Source of the DNA: Eutreptiella sp. 'Long Island Sound 2002'
Lineage: Eukaryota; Euglenozoa; Euglenophyceae; Eutreptiales; Eutreptiaceae
NCBI GenBank assembly: GCA_964036045.1
Contig: OZ038392.1
Location: 30,383,087-30,447,086 of the forward strand
DNA: 64,000 nt
Reading direction: 5' to 3'
The position numbers and the translations under genes were made by a program. The notes under the pieces are model-generated. The model was not told where the DNA came from, did not search any database, and worked only from the letters and a program-made list of their open reading frames with translations. Below are positions 1 through 11,961 of the stretch, piece after piece (the stretch's first letter is position 1; each line of letters starts with the position of its first letter).

Positions 1-3000
1 CTGGGGTACCCCCGGTGACATACCTAGATTTGGCTGGAATGGCCCTGGGCTAGGCTGGCCAGAACTGATTTTGCTCAGGCGCGCGCGCAGCGCGGCGCGC
101 AAAAAACTTTCCGTTTTAACCGGGAATCGATTTGGGTGGAATCGGCATGCTGAAAAATGTAGGAAAAGATGGGTTTGAAATTCTGGTTCAATCTGGGGTA
201 CCCCCTGTGACATACCCAGATTTGGCTGGAATGGCCCTGGGCTGGGCTAGCCAGAACTGATTTTGCCCAGGCGCGCGCGCGGCGCGGCGCGCAAAAAACT
301 TTCCGTTTTGACCGGGAATTGAATCGGGTGGAATCGGCATGCTGAAAAATGTAGGAAAAGATGGGTTTCAAATTCTGGGTCAAACTGGGGTACCCCCGGT
401 GACATACCCAGATTTGGCTGGAATGGCCCTGGGCTGAGCTGGCCAGAACTGATTTTGCCAAGGCGCGCGCGCAGCGCGGCGCGCAAAAAAGTTTCCATGT
501 TGACCGGGAATTGATTTGGGTGGAATCGGCATGCTGAAAAACGTAGGAAAAGATGGGTTTCAAATTCTGCATCAAACTGGGGTACCCCCCGTGACATACC
601 CAGATTTGGCTGGAATGGCCCTGGGCTGGGCTGGCCAGAACTGATTTTGCCTAGGAGCGCGCGCGGCGCGGCGCGCAAAAAAGCTTCCGTTTTGACCGGG
701 AAGCGATTTGGGTGGAATCGGCATGCTGAAAAATGTAGGAAAAGATTGGTTTGAAATTCTGGTTCAATCTGGGGTGACCCCTGTGACATACCCAGATTTG
801 GCTGGAATGACCCTGGGCTGGGCTGGCCAGAACTGATTTTGCCCAGGCGCGCGTGCCGCGCGGCGCGCAAAAAAGTTTCCGTTTTGACCGGGAATTGAAT
901 TGGGTGGAATCAGCATTTTGCAAAATGTACGAAAAGGTGGGTTTCAAATTCTGGGTCAAACTGGGGTACCCCGGGTGACATACCCAGATTTGGCTGGAAT
1001 CGTCCTGGGCTGGACTGGCCAGAACTGATTTTGCCCAGGCGCGCGTGCTGCGCGGCGCGCAAAAAAGTTTCCGTTTTGACCGGGAATCGAATTGGGTGGA
1101 ATCGGCATGCAGAAAAATGTAGGAAAAGATGGGTTTGAAATTCTGGGTCAAACTGGGGTACCCCGGGTGACATACCCAGATTTGGCTGGAATGGCCCTGG
1201 GCTGGGCTGGCTTGAACTGATTTTGCCCAGGCGCGCGCGCGGCGCGGCGCGCAAAAAACTTTCCGTTTTGACCGGGAATCAATTTGGGTGGAATTGGCAT
1301 GCTGAAAAATGTAGGAAAAGATGGGTTTGAAATTCTGGGTCAAACTGGGGTACCCCCGGTGACATACCCAGATTGGGCTGGAATGGCCGTGGGCTGGGCT
1401 GGCCAGAACTGATTTTGCCCGGGCACGCGCGCGGCGCGGCGCGCAAAAAACGTTCCGTTTTAACCAGGAATCGATTTGGGTGGAATCGGCATGCTGAAAA
1501 ATGTAGGAAAAGATGGGTTTGAAATTCTGGTTCAATCTGGGGTACCCCCTGTGACATACCCAGATTTGGCTGGAATGGCCCTGGGCTGGGCTAGCCAGAA
1601 CTGATTTTGCCCAGGCGCGCGCGGCGCGGCGCGCAAAAAACTTTCCGTTTTGACCGGGAATTGAATTGGGTGGAATCGGCATGCTGAAAAATGTAGGAAA
1701 AGATGGGTTTCAAATTCTGGGTCAAACTGGGGTACCCCCGGTGACATACCCAGATTTGGCTGGAATGGCCCTTCGCGGACTGGCCAGAACTGATTTTGCC
1801 TAGGAGCGCGCGCGGCGCGGCGCGCAAAAAAGCTTCCGTTTTGACCGGGAATCGATTTGGGTGGAATCGGCATGCTGAAAAATGTAGGAAAAGATGGGTT
1901 TGAAATTCTGGTTCAATCTGGGGTACCCCCTGTGACATACCCAGATTTGGCTGGAATGGCCCTGGGCTGGGCTGGCCAGAACCGATTTTGCCCAGGCGCG
2001 CGTGCGGCGCGGCGCGCAAAAAATTTTCTGTTTTCACCGGGAATCGACTTGGGTGGAATCAGCATGCTGAAAAATGTAGGAAAAGGTGGTTTTCAAATTC
2101 TGGGTCAAACTGGGGTACCCCCGGTGACATACCCAGATTTGGCTGGAATCGTCCTGGGCTGGACTGGCCAGAACTGATTTTGCCCAGGCGCGCGCGCGGC
2201 GCGGCGCGCAAAAAGGTTTCCGTTTTGACCGGGAGTCGATTTGGGTGGAATCAGGTTGCTGAAAAATGTAGGAAAAGATGGGTTTGAAATTCTGGGTCAA
2301 ACCGGGGTACCCCCGGTGACATACCCAGATTTGGCTGGAATGGCCCTGGGCTGGGCTGGCCAGAACTGATTTTGCCCAGGCGCGCGCGCAGCGCGGCGCG
2401 CAAAAAAGTTTCCGTTTTGACCGGGAATTGATTTGGGTGGAATCGGCATGCTGAAAAATGTAGAAAAAGATGGGTTTGAAATTCTGGGTCAAACTGGGGT
2501 ACCCCCGGTGACATACCCAGATTTGGGTGGAATGGCGCTGGGCTGAGCTGGCCAGAACTGATTTTGCCCAGGCGCGCGCGCAGCGCGGCACGCAAAAAAG
2601 TTTCCGTTTTGACCGGGAATCGACTTGGGTGGAATCAGCATGCTGAAAAATGTAGGAAAAGATGGGTTTCAATTTCTGGGTTAAACTGGGGTACCCCCGG
2701 TGACATACCTAGATTTGGCTGGAACGGCCCTGGGCTGAGCTGGCAAGAACTGATTTTGCCCAGGCGCGCGCGCAGCGCGGCGCGCAAAAAAGTTTCCCTT
2801 TTGACTGGGAATCGATTTCGGTGGAATCGGCATGCTGAAAAATGTAGGAAAAGATGGGTTCGCAATTCTCGGTCAAACTGGGGTATCCCTGGTGACATAC
2901 CCAGATTTGGCTGGAATGGCCCTGGGCTGGGCTGGCCAGAACTGATTTTGCCCCGGCGCGCGCGCAGCGCGGCGCGCAAAAAACTTTCCGTTTTGACCTG

Positions 3001-6000
3001 GAATCGAATTGGGTGGAATCGGCATGCTGAAAAATGTAGGAAAAGATGGGTTCGAAATTCTGGTTCAATCAGGGGTACCCCCGGTGACATACCCAGATCT
3101 GGCTGGAATGGCACTGGGCTGGGCTGGCCAGAACTGATTTTGCCCAGGCGCGCGTGCTGCGCGGCGCGCAAAAAAGTTTCCGTTTTGACCGGGATTTGAT
3201 TTGGGTGGAATCGGCATGCTGAAAAATGTAGAAAAAGATGGGTTTGAAATTCTGGGTCAAACTGGGGTACCCCCGGTGACATACCCAGATTTGGGTGGAA
3301 TGGCGCTGGGCTGAGCTGGCCAGAACTGATTTTGCCCAGGCGCGCGCGCAGCGCGGCGCGCAAAAAAGTTTCCGTTTTGACCGGGAATCGACTTGGGTGG
3401 AATCAGCATGCTGAAAAATGTAGGAAAAGATGGGTTTCGATTTCTGGGTTAAACTGGGGTACCCCCGGTGACATACCTAGATTTGGCTGGAACGGCCCTG
3501 GGCTGAGCTGGCCAGAACTGATTTTGCCCAGGCGCGCGCGCAGCGCGGCGCGCAAAAAAGTTTCCCTTTTGACTGGGAATCGATTTCGGTGGAATGGGCA
3601 TGCTGAAAAATGTAGGAAAAGATGGGTTCGCAATTCTCGGTCAAACTGGGGTATCCCTGGTGACATACCCAGATTTGGCTGGAATGGCCCTGGGCTGGGC
3701 TGGCCAGAACTGATTTTGCCCCGGCGCGCGCGCAGCGCGGCGCGCAAAAAACTTTCCGTTTTGACCTGGAATCGAATTGGGTGGAATTGGCATGCTGAAA
3801 AATGTAGGAAAAGATGGGTTCGAAATTCTGGTTCAATCTGGGGTACCCCCTGTGACATACCCAGATTTGGCTGGAATGGCCCTGGGCTGGGCTGGCCAGA
3901 ACTGATTTTGCCCAGGCGCGCGTGCTGCGCGGCGCGCAAAAAAGATTCCGTTTTGACCGGGAATCGAATTGGGTGGAATCGGCATGCTGAAAAATGTAGT
4001 AAAAGATGGGTTTCAAATTCTGGGTCAAACTGGGGTACCCCCGGTGACATACCCAGATTTGGCTGGAATGGCCCTGGGCTGGGCTGGCTTGAACTGATTT
4101 TGCCCAGGCGCGCGCGCGGCGCGGCGCGCAAAAAACTTTCCGTTTTGACCGGGAATCAATTTGGGTGGAATCGGCATGCTGAAAAATGTAGGAAAAGATG
4201 GGTTTGAAATTCTTGGTCAAACTGGGGTGCGCCCGGTGACATACCCAGATTTGGCTGGAATGGCCCTGGGCTCGGCTAGCCAGAACTGATTTTGCCCAGG
4301 CGCGCGCGCGGCGCGGCGCGCAAAAAACTTTCCGTTTTGACCGGGAATCGAATTGGGTGGAATCGGCATGCTGAAAAATGTAGGAAAAGATTGGTTTGAA
4401 ATTCTTGTTCAATCTGGGGTACCCCCGGTGATATACTCAGATTGGGCTGGAATCGCCCTGGGCTGGGCTGGCCAGAACTGATTTTGCCCAGGCGCGCGCG
4501 CGGCGCGGCGCGCAAGAAAGTTTCCGTTTTGACCGGGAATGGAATTGGGTGGAATCGGCATGCCGAAAAATGTAGGAAAAGATGGGTTTCAAATTCTGGG
4601 TCAAACTGGGGTACCCCCGGTGACATACCCAGATTTGGCTGGAACGGCCCTGGGCTGAGCTGGCCCGAACTGATTTTGCCCAGGCGCCCGCGCGGCGCGG
4701 CGCGCAAAAAAGTTTCCGTTTTGACCGGGAATTGATTTGGGTGGAATCGGCATGCTGAAAAACGTAGGAAAAGATGGGTTTGAAATTCTGGGTCAAACTG
4801 GGGTACCCCCCGTGACATACCCAGATTTGGCTGGAATGGCCCTGGGCTGGGCTGGCCAGAACTGATTTTGCCCAGGAGCGCGCGCGGCGCGGCGCGCAAA
4901 AAAGCTTCCGTTTTGACCGGGAATCGATTTGGGTGGAATCGGCATGCTAAAAAATGTAGGAAAAGATGGGTTTGAAATTCTGGTTCAATCTGGGGTACCC
5001 CCGGTGACATACCCAGATTTGGCTGGAATGGCCCTGGGCTGGGCTGGCCAGAACTGATTTTGCCCAGGCGCGCGCGCGGCCCGGCGCGCAAAAAAGGTTC
5101 CGTTTTGACCGGGAATCGATTTGGGTGGAATCGGCATGCTGAAAAATGTAGGAAAAGATGGGTTTGAAATTCTGGGTCAAACTGGGGTACCCCCGGTGAC
5201 ATACCCAGATTTGGCTGGAATGGCCCTGGGCTGGGCTGGCCAGAACTGATTTTGCCCGGGCGCGCGCGCGGCGCGGCGCGCAAAAAAGTTTCCGTTTTGA
5301 CCGGGAATGGATTTGGGTGGAATTGGCATGCTGAAAAATGTAGGAAAAGATGGGGTTGAAATTCTGGGTCAAACTGGGGTACCCCCGGTGACATATGCAG
5401 ATTTGGCTGGAATGGCCCTGGGCTGGGCTGGCCACAACTGATTTTGCCCAGGCGTGCGCGCGGCGCGGCGCGCAAAAAGGTTTCCGTTTTGACCCGGAAT
5501 CGATTTGGGTGGGATCAGCATGCTGAAAAATGTAGGAAAAGATGGATTTGAAATTCTGGGTCAAACTGGTGTACCCCCGGGGCCACACCCAGATTTGGCT
5601 GGAATGGCCCCGGGCTGGGCTGGCCAGAACTGATTTTGCCCACGCGCGGGCGCGGCGCGGCGCGCAAAAAAGTTTCCATTTTGACCGGGAATCGATTTGG
5701 GGGGAATCGGCATGCTGAAAAATGTAGGAAAAGATGGTTTTGAAATTCTGGGTCAAATTGGGGTACCCCCGGTGACATACCCAGATTTGGCTGGAATGGC
5801 CCTGGGCTGGGCTGGCCAGAACTGATTTTGCCCAGGCGGGCGCGCGGCGCGGCGCGCAAAAGAGTTTCCGTGTTGACCGGGAATCGATTTGGGTGGAATC
5901 GGCATGCTGAAAAATGTAGGAAAAGATGGGTTTCAAATTCTGGGTCAAACTGGGGTACCCCCGGTGACATACCCAGATTTGGCTGGAATGGCCCTGGGCT

Positions 6001-9000
6001 GGGCTGGCCAGAACTGATTTTGCCCAGGCGCCCGCGCGGCGCGGCGCGCAAAAAGTTTTCCGTGTTGACCGGGAATCGATTTGGGTGGAATCGGCATGCT
6101 GAAAAATGAAGAAAAAGATGGGTTTCAAACTCTGGGTCAAACTGGGGTACCCCCGGTGACATACCCAGATCTGGCTGGAATGGCCCTGGGCTGGGCTGGC
6201 CAGAACTGACTTTGCCCAGGCGCGCGCGCGGCGCGGCACGCAAAAAAGTTTCCGTTTTGACCGGGAATCGATTTGGGTGGAATCGGCAAGCTGAAAAATG
6301 GATGAAAAGATGGGTTTGAATTTCTGGGTCAAACTGGGGTACCCCCGGTGACATACCCAGATTTGGCTGGAATGGCCCTTGGCTGGGCTGGCCAGAACTG
6401 ATTTTGCCCAGGCGCCCGTGCGGCGCCGCGCGCAAAAAACTTTCCGTTTTGACCGGGAATCGATTTGGGTGGAATCGGCATGCTGAAAAATGTAGGAAAA
6501 GATGGGTTTGAAATTCTGGGTCAAACTGGGGTACATCCGCTGACATACCCAGATTTGGCTGGAAGGGCCATGGGCTAGGCTGGCCAGAACTGATTTTGCC
6601 CAGGCGCGCGTGCGGCGCGGCGCGCAAAAAAGTTTCCGTTTTGAATCGGAATCGATTTGGGTGGAATCGGCATGCTGACAAATGTAGGAAAAGATGGGTT
6701 TGAAATTCTGGGTCAAACTGGGGTACCCCCGGTGACATACCCAGATTTGGCTGGAATGGCCCTGGGCTGGGCTGGCCAGAACTGATTTTGCCCAGGCGCC
6801 CGTGCGGCGCCGCGCGCAAAAAACTTTCCGTTTTGACCGGGAATCGATTTGGGTGGAATCGGCATGCTGAAAAATGTAGGAAAAGATGGGTTTGAAATTC
6901 TGGGTTAAACTGGGGTACCCCCGGTGACATACCCAGATTTGGCTGGAATGGCCCTGGGCTGGGCTGGCCAGAACTGATTTTGCCCAGGCGCCCGTGCGGC
7001 GCCGCGCGCAAAAAACTTTCCGTTTTGACCGGGAATCGATTTGGGTGGAATCGGCATGCTGAAAAATGTAGGAAAAGATGGGTTTGAAATTCTGGGTCAA
7101 ACTGGGGTACATCCGCTGACATACCCAGATTTGGCTGGAAGGGCCATGGGCTAGGCTGGCCAGAACTGATTTTGCCCAGGCGCGCGTGCGGCGCGGCGCG
7201 CAAAAAAGTTTCCGTTTTGACCGGGAATCGATTTGGGTGGAATCGGCATGCTGAAAAATGTAGGAAAAGATGGGTTTGAATTTCTGGGTTAAACTGGGGT
7301 AACCCCGGTGACATACCCAGATCTGGCTGGAATGGCCCTGGGCTGGGCTGGCCAGAACTGATTTTGCCCAGGCGCGCGTGCGGCGCCGCGCGCAAAAAAC
7401 TTTCTGTTTTGACCGGGAATGGATTTGGGTGGAATCTGCATGCTGAAAAATGTAGAAAAAGATGGGTTTCAAATTCTGGGTCAAACTGGGGTACCCCCGG
7501 TGACATACCCAGATTTGGCTGGAATGGCCCTGGGCTGGGCTGGCCAGAACTGATTTTGCCCAGGCGCGCGCGCGGCGCGGCGCGCAAAAAACTTTCTGTT
7601 TTGACCGGGAATCGATTTGGGTGGAATCCGCATGCTGAAAAATGTAGGAAAAGATGGGTTTGAAATTCTGGGTCAAACTGGGGTACCCCCGGTGACATAC
7701 CCAGATTTGGCTGGAATGGCCCTGGGCTGGGCTGGCCAGAACTGATTTTGCCCAGGCGCCCGCGCGGCGCGGCGCGCAAAAAAGTTTCCGTTTTGACCGG
7801 GAATGGATTTGGGTGGAATCTGCATGCTGAAAAATGTAGGAAAAGATGGGTTTCAAATTCTGGGTCAAACTGGGGTACCCCCGGTGACATACCCAGATTT
7901 GGCTGGAATGGCCCTGGGCTGGGCTGGCCAGAACTGATTTTGCCCAGGCGCGCGCGCGGCGCGGCGCGCAAAAAACTTTCTGTTTTGACCGGGAATCGAT
8001 TTGGGTGGAATCCGCATGCTGAAAAATGTAGGAAAAGATGGGTTTGAAATTCTGGGTCAAACTGGTGTACCCCCGGTGACATACCCAGATTTGGCTGGAA
8101 TGGCCCTGGGCTGGGCTGGCCAGAACTGATTTTGCCCACGCGCGGGCGCGGCGCGGCGCGCAAAAAGGTTTCCGTTTTGACCGGGAATCGATTTGGGTGG
8201 AATCGGCATGCTGAAAAATGTAGGAAAAGATGGTTTTGAAATTCTGGGTCAAATTGGGGTACCCCCGGTGACATACCCAGATTTGGCTGGAATGGCCCTG
8301 GGCTGGGCTGGCCAGAACTGATTTTGCCCAAGCGCCCGCTCGGCGCGGCGCGCAAAAAAGTTTCCGTGTTGTCCGGGAATCGATTTGGGTGGAATCGGCA
8401 TGCTGAAAAATGAAGAAAAAGATGGGTTTCAAACTCTGGGTCAAACTGGGGTACCCCCGGTGACATACCCAGATCTGGCTGGAATGGCCCTGGGCTGGGC
8501 TGGCCAGAACTGACTTTGCCCAGGCGCGCGCGCGGCGCGGCGCGCAAAAAAGTTTCCGTTTTGACCGGGAATCGATTTGGGTGGAATCGGCATGCTCTAA
8601 AATGGATGAAAAGATGGGTTTGAATTTCTGGGTTAAACTGGGCCACCCCCGGTGACATACCCAGATTTGGCTGGAATGGCCCTGGGCTGGGCTGGCCAGA
8701 ACTGATTTTGCCCAGGCGCGCGCGCGGCGCGGCGCGCAAAAAACTTTCTGTTTTGACCGGGAATCGATTTGGGTGGAATCGGCATGCTGAAAAATGTAGG
8801 AAAAGATGGGTTTGAAATTCTGGGTCAAACTGGGGTACCCCCGGTGACATACCCAGATTTGGCTGGAATGGCCCTGGGCTGGGCTAGCCAGAACTGATTT
8901 TGCCCAGGCGCGCGCGCGGCGCGGCGCGCAAAGAACTTTCCGTTTTGACCAGGAATCGATTAAGGAGGAATCGGCATGCTGAAAAATGTAGGAAAAGATG

Positions 9001-10719
9001 GGTTTGAATTTCTGGGTTAAACTGGGGTAACCCCGGTGACATACCCAGATCTGGCTGGAATGGCCATGGGCTTGGCTGGCCAGAACTGATTTTGCCCAGG
9101 CGCGCGCGCGGCGCGGCGCGCAAAAAAGTTTCCGTGCTGACCGGGAATCGATTTGGGTGGAATCGGCATGCTGAAAAACGTAGGAAAAGATGGGTTTCAA
9201 ATTCTGGGTCAAATTGGGGTACCCCCGGTGACATACCCAGATTTGGCTGGAAGGGCCCTGGGCTGGGCTGGCCAGAACTGATTTTGCCCAGGCGCGCGCG
9301 CGGCGCGGCGCGCAAAAAACTTTCTGTTTTGACCGGGAATCGATTTGGGTGGAATCGGCATGCTGAAAAATGTAGGAAAAGATGGGTTTGAAATTCTTGG
9401 TCAAACTGGGGTACCCCCGGTGACATACCCAGATTTGGCTGGAATGGCCCTGGGCTGGGCTGGCGAGAACTGATTTTGCCCAGGCGCCCGCGCGGCGCGG
9501 CGCGCAAAAAAGTTTCCGTTTTCACGGGGAATCGATTTGGGTGGAATCTGCATGCTGAAAAAAGTAGGAAAAGAGGGGTTTGAAATTCTGGGTCAAACTG
9601 GGGTACCCCCGGTGACATACCCAGATTTGGCTGGAAGGGCCATGGGCTAGGCTGGCCAGAACTGATTTTGCCCAGGCGCGCGCGGGGCGCGGAGCGCAAA
9701 AAAGTTTCCGTTTTGACCTGGAATCGATTTGGGTGCAATCGGCATGCTGAAAAATGTAGGAAAAGATGGGTTTGAATTTCTGGGTTAAACGGGGGTACCC
9801 CCGGTGACATACCCAGATCTGCCTGGAATGGCCCTGGGCTGGGCTGGCCAGAACTGATTTTGCCCAGGCGCGCGCGCGGCGCGGCGCGCAAAAAAGTTTC
9901 CGTGCTGACCGGGAATCGATTTGGGTGGAATCGGCATGCTGAAAAATGTAGGAAAAGATGGGTTTCAAATTCCGGGTCAAACTGGGCTATTCCCGGTGAC
10001 CTACCCAGATTTGGCTGGAATGGCCCTGGGCTGGGCTGGCCAGAACTGATTTTGCCCAGGCGCGCGCGCGGCGCGGCACGCAAAAAACTTTCCCTTTTGA
10101 CCGGGAATCGATTTGGGTGGAATCGGCATGCTGAAAAATGTAGGAAAAGATGGGTTTCAAATTCTGGGTCAAACTGGGGTACCCCCGGTGACATACCCAG
10201 ATTTGGCTGGAATGGCCCTGGGCTGGGCTGGCCAGAACTGATTTTGCCCAGACGCGCGCGCGGCGCGGCACGCAAAAAACTTTCCCTTTTGACCGGGAAT
10301 CGATTTGGGTGGAATCGGCATGCTGAAAAATGTAGGAAAAGATGGGTTTCAAATTCTGGGTCAAACTGGGGTACCCCCGGTGACATACCCAGATTTGGCT
10401 GGAATGGCCCTGGGCTGGGCTGGCCAGAACTGATTTTGCCCAGGCGCGCGCGCGGCGCGGCACGCAAAAAACTTTCCCTTTTGACCGGGAATCGATTTGG
10501 GTGGAATCGGCATGCTGAAAAATGTAGGAAAAGATGGGTTTCAAATTCTGGGTCAAACTGGGGTACCCCCGGTGACATACCCAGATTTGGCTGGAATGGC
10601 CCTGGGCTGGGCTGGCCAGAACTGATTTTGCCCAGACGCGCGCGCGGCGCGGCGCGCAAAAAAGTTTCCGTTTTGACCGGGAATCGAATTGGGTGGAATC
10701 GGCATGCTGAAAAATGTAG
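1..10719. repeat. 192-bp satellite array (about 56 units, open at left edge)
   Basis: A unit of 192 bp repeats head to tail from the first base to about 10719, where it stops inside a unit (after aaaaatgtag) and gives way to unique sequence. Each unit has a KpnI-like ggtacc core, a ggctgggctggcca segment, a GC-only block (gcgcgcgcggcgcggcgcgc) and a conserved gtggaatcggcatgctg stretch. Spacing is exactly 192, for example the gggg before tacc at 10176 and 10368. Units left of about 4.4 kb are more diverged; those at 10.0-10.7 kb are nearly identical. Because 192 is 64 codons, frames stay open for more than 1000 codons, but this is not evidence of a protein. The length is close to a nucleosome repeat, as in many centromeric or subtelomeric satellites; the chromosomal position is unknown. 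Confidence 0.97.
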
Positions 10720-11660
10720 ACAAAGAAAAACACCATGTGGCTCCGTTTTCAGGGTGTTGTTTCATTATAAAAATTCTGAAAGGTTTCATAAAAACTTTCA
10801 AGTCTAAAGGCCTTAGCTAAACAAAGACGCGAAGCATCGTGTCAATGGATCACATAAATGCCAAACCAATATTGAGTGTGACTCGTAGTCCATTGTTCAC
10901 CATCGTAGCTTGCACAAGATACTATGTACATCTCATGTGGCACAAGCTTCTTACTACTTGTCTCCCACAAGGTTCACATCGTACCTTCAACACGCAAACT
11001 ACTCCTAGTCCTAATCCCCATGCACCTTAACACCTCATGGCTGCAAAGAGAAAGGTAGGATGTGGTGTATTAAACTACACTCATGTATGCAAATGTGATA
11101 TGCACTGAGATACGTGAAAGAAAACATATTCACGGGGAAAGACGGCGAGTATGTACAGACACATGCGAGACGTCCCTTGAATCTGCCAACAGAAATACTG
11201 ACAATCCTTCTCTTTACATCAGCTCAGGGACAAATCCGTCAGAACTATTTACGGGGATACGACAACTTGTCTCTTCATTAAATCTTTTAGTGAAAAATGA
11301 CGACACACGTCAATTCTCCCAGATCGCGGTCTTCAGCCCGGCGATCTGCAGTACGCACTCCTCCTCACAGAGTTATGGATAAACTACTATCGGTAGTCAA
11401 TCGGCGTCTGAAGTAGGCGCACCCTTAAGGAAAATCTGTTTTTTCTTACTCCCCCCCAGACCTCACATCGAAACTGTAAGTGTCTTAGGGGGGCGCCTTC
11501 CCCATCAGGACTCACAAAATGCACTCTATCAGGTGGGGGGCGGAGGACCCCCCCCCCCCAATCGTACTTCTGTAAGCTGTAGCATCTCTGTACGGAAATG
11601 AAGTGACAATAGCAACTAGCTTTAACTGTCCCCAGAACAAGCACTCGGGTTTCTAATGGT
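10720..11660. other. unique spacer after the satellite, no gene seen
   Basis: Balanced-composition sequence with only short open frames (under 100 codons) and no recognisable domain. A C-run lies near 11550. The satellite junction at 10720 is abrupt. Confidence 0.5.
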
Positions 11661-11664
11661 AGTC

Positions 11665-11961
11665 TCACACCATCTCGGCACCCTGGATGCCAATGGAAAC
11701 ATGGAACCTTCTACCAAAACATGGACCTTGGTCAGGCTCACAATCAGTCTGTGGCTGTGCAAACATGACCCCAGCAACTGATATCATTGGAGCCGTCTGC
11801 ACTATGCATTGCAGGGACAATGTGGAAACCAGAGGAAACACAGACTGGCAAGGGTAAGGGAAATGGTTGACTTCAGAGCTATCGCTTCTGTTGCAGAAAA
11901 TTAAACTTCCTGCACCATGTGTCTCCCCGCATAACCAGACACCAAGTGACCTAACATTCAA
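11665..11961 (-). CDS. possible exon of an unknown gene
   Basis: A minus-strand frame ending in TGA at 11665 stays open for about 98 codons to 11961 and further upstream to about 12030 without an ATG, so it could only be a 3' exon. The translation has balanced composition (for example LGVWLCGETHGAGSLIF near its start, six cysteines) and no known motif. A candidate acceptor (gcatcag) lies near 12040. I do not recognise the product. It could be a chance open frame. Confidence 0.27.
   Translation of the reverse strand: MNVRSLGVWLCGETHGAGSLIFCNRSDSSEVNHFPYPCQSVFPLVSTLSLQCIVQTAPMISVAGVMFAQPQTDCEPDQGPCFGRRFHVSIGIQGAEMV

Noticed and set aside
4947-10659. Very long minus-strand open frames (1485, 1111 and 591 codons) in the left 11 kb
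   Set aside because: They are the 192-bp satellite read in a constant frame; every unit repeats the same 64 residues and all frames on both strands behave alike.
1-10719. CRISPR-like or telomeric array
   Set aside because: The repeats are contiguous 192-bp units without variable spacers, and no TTAGGG- or TTTAGGG-type telomere tracts are present.
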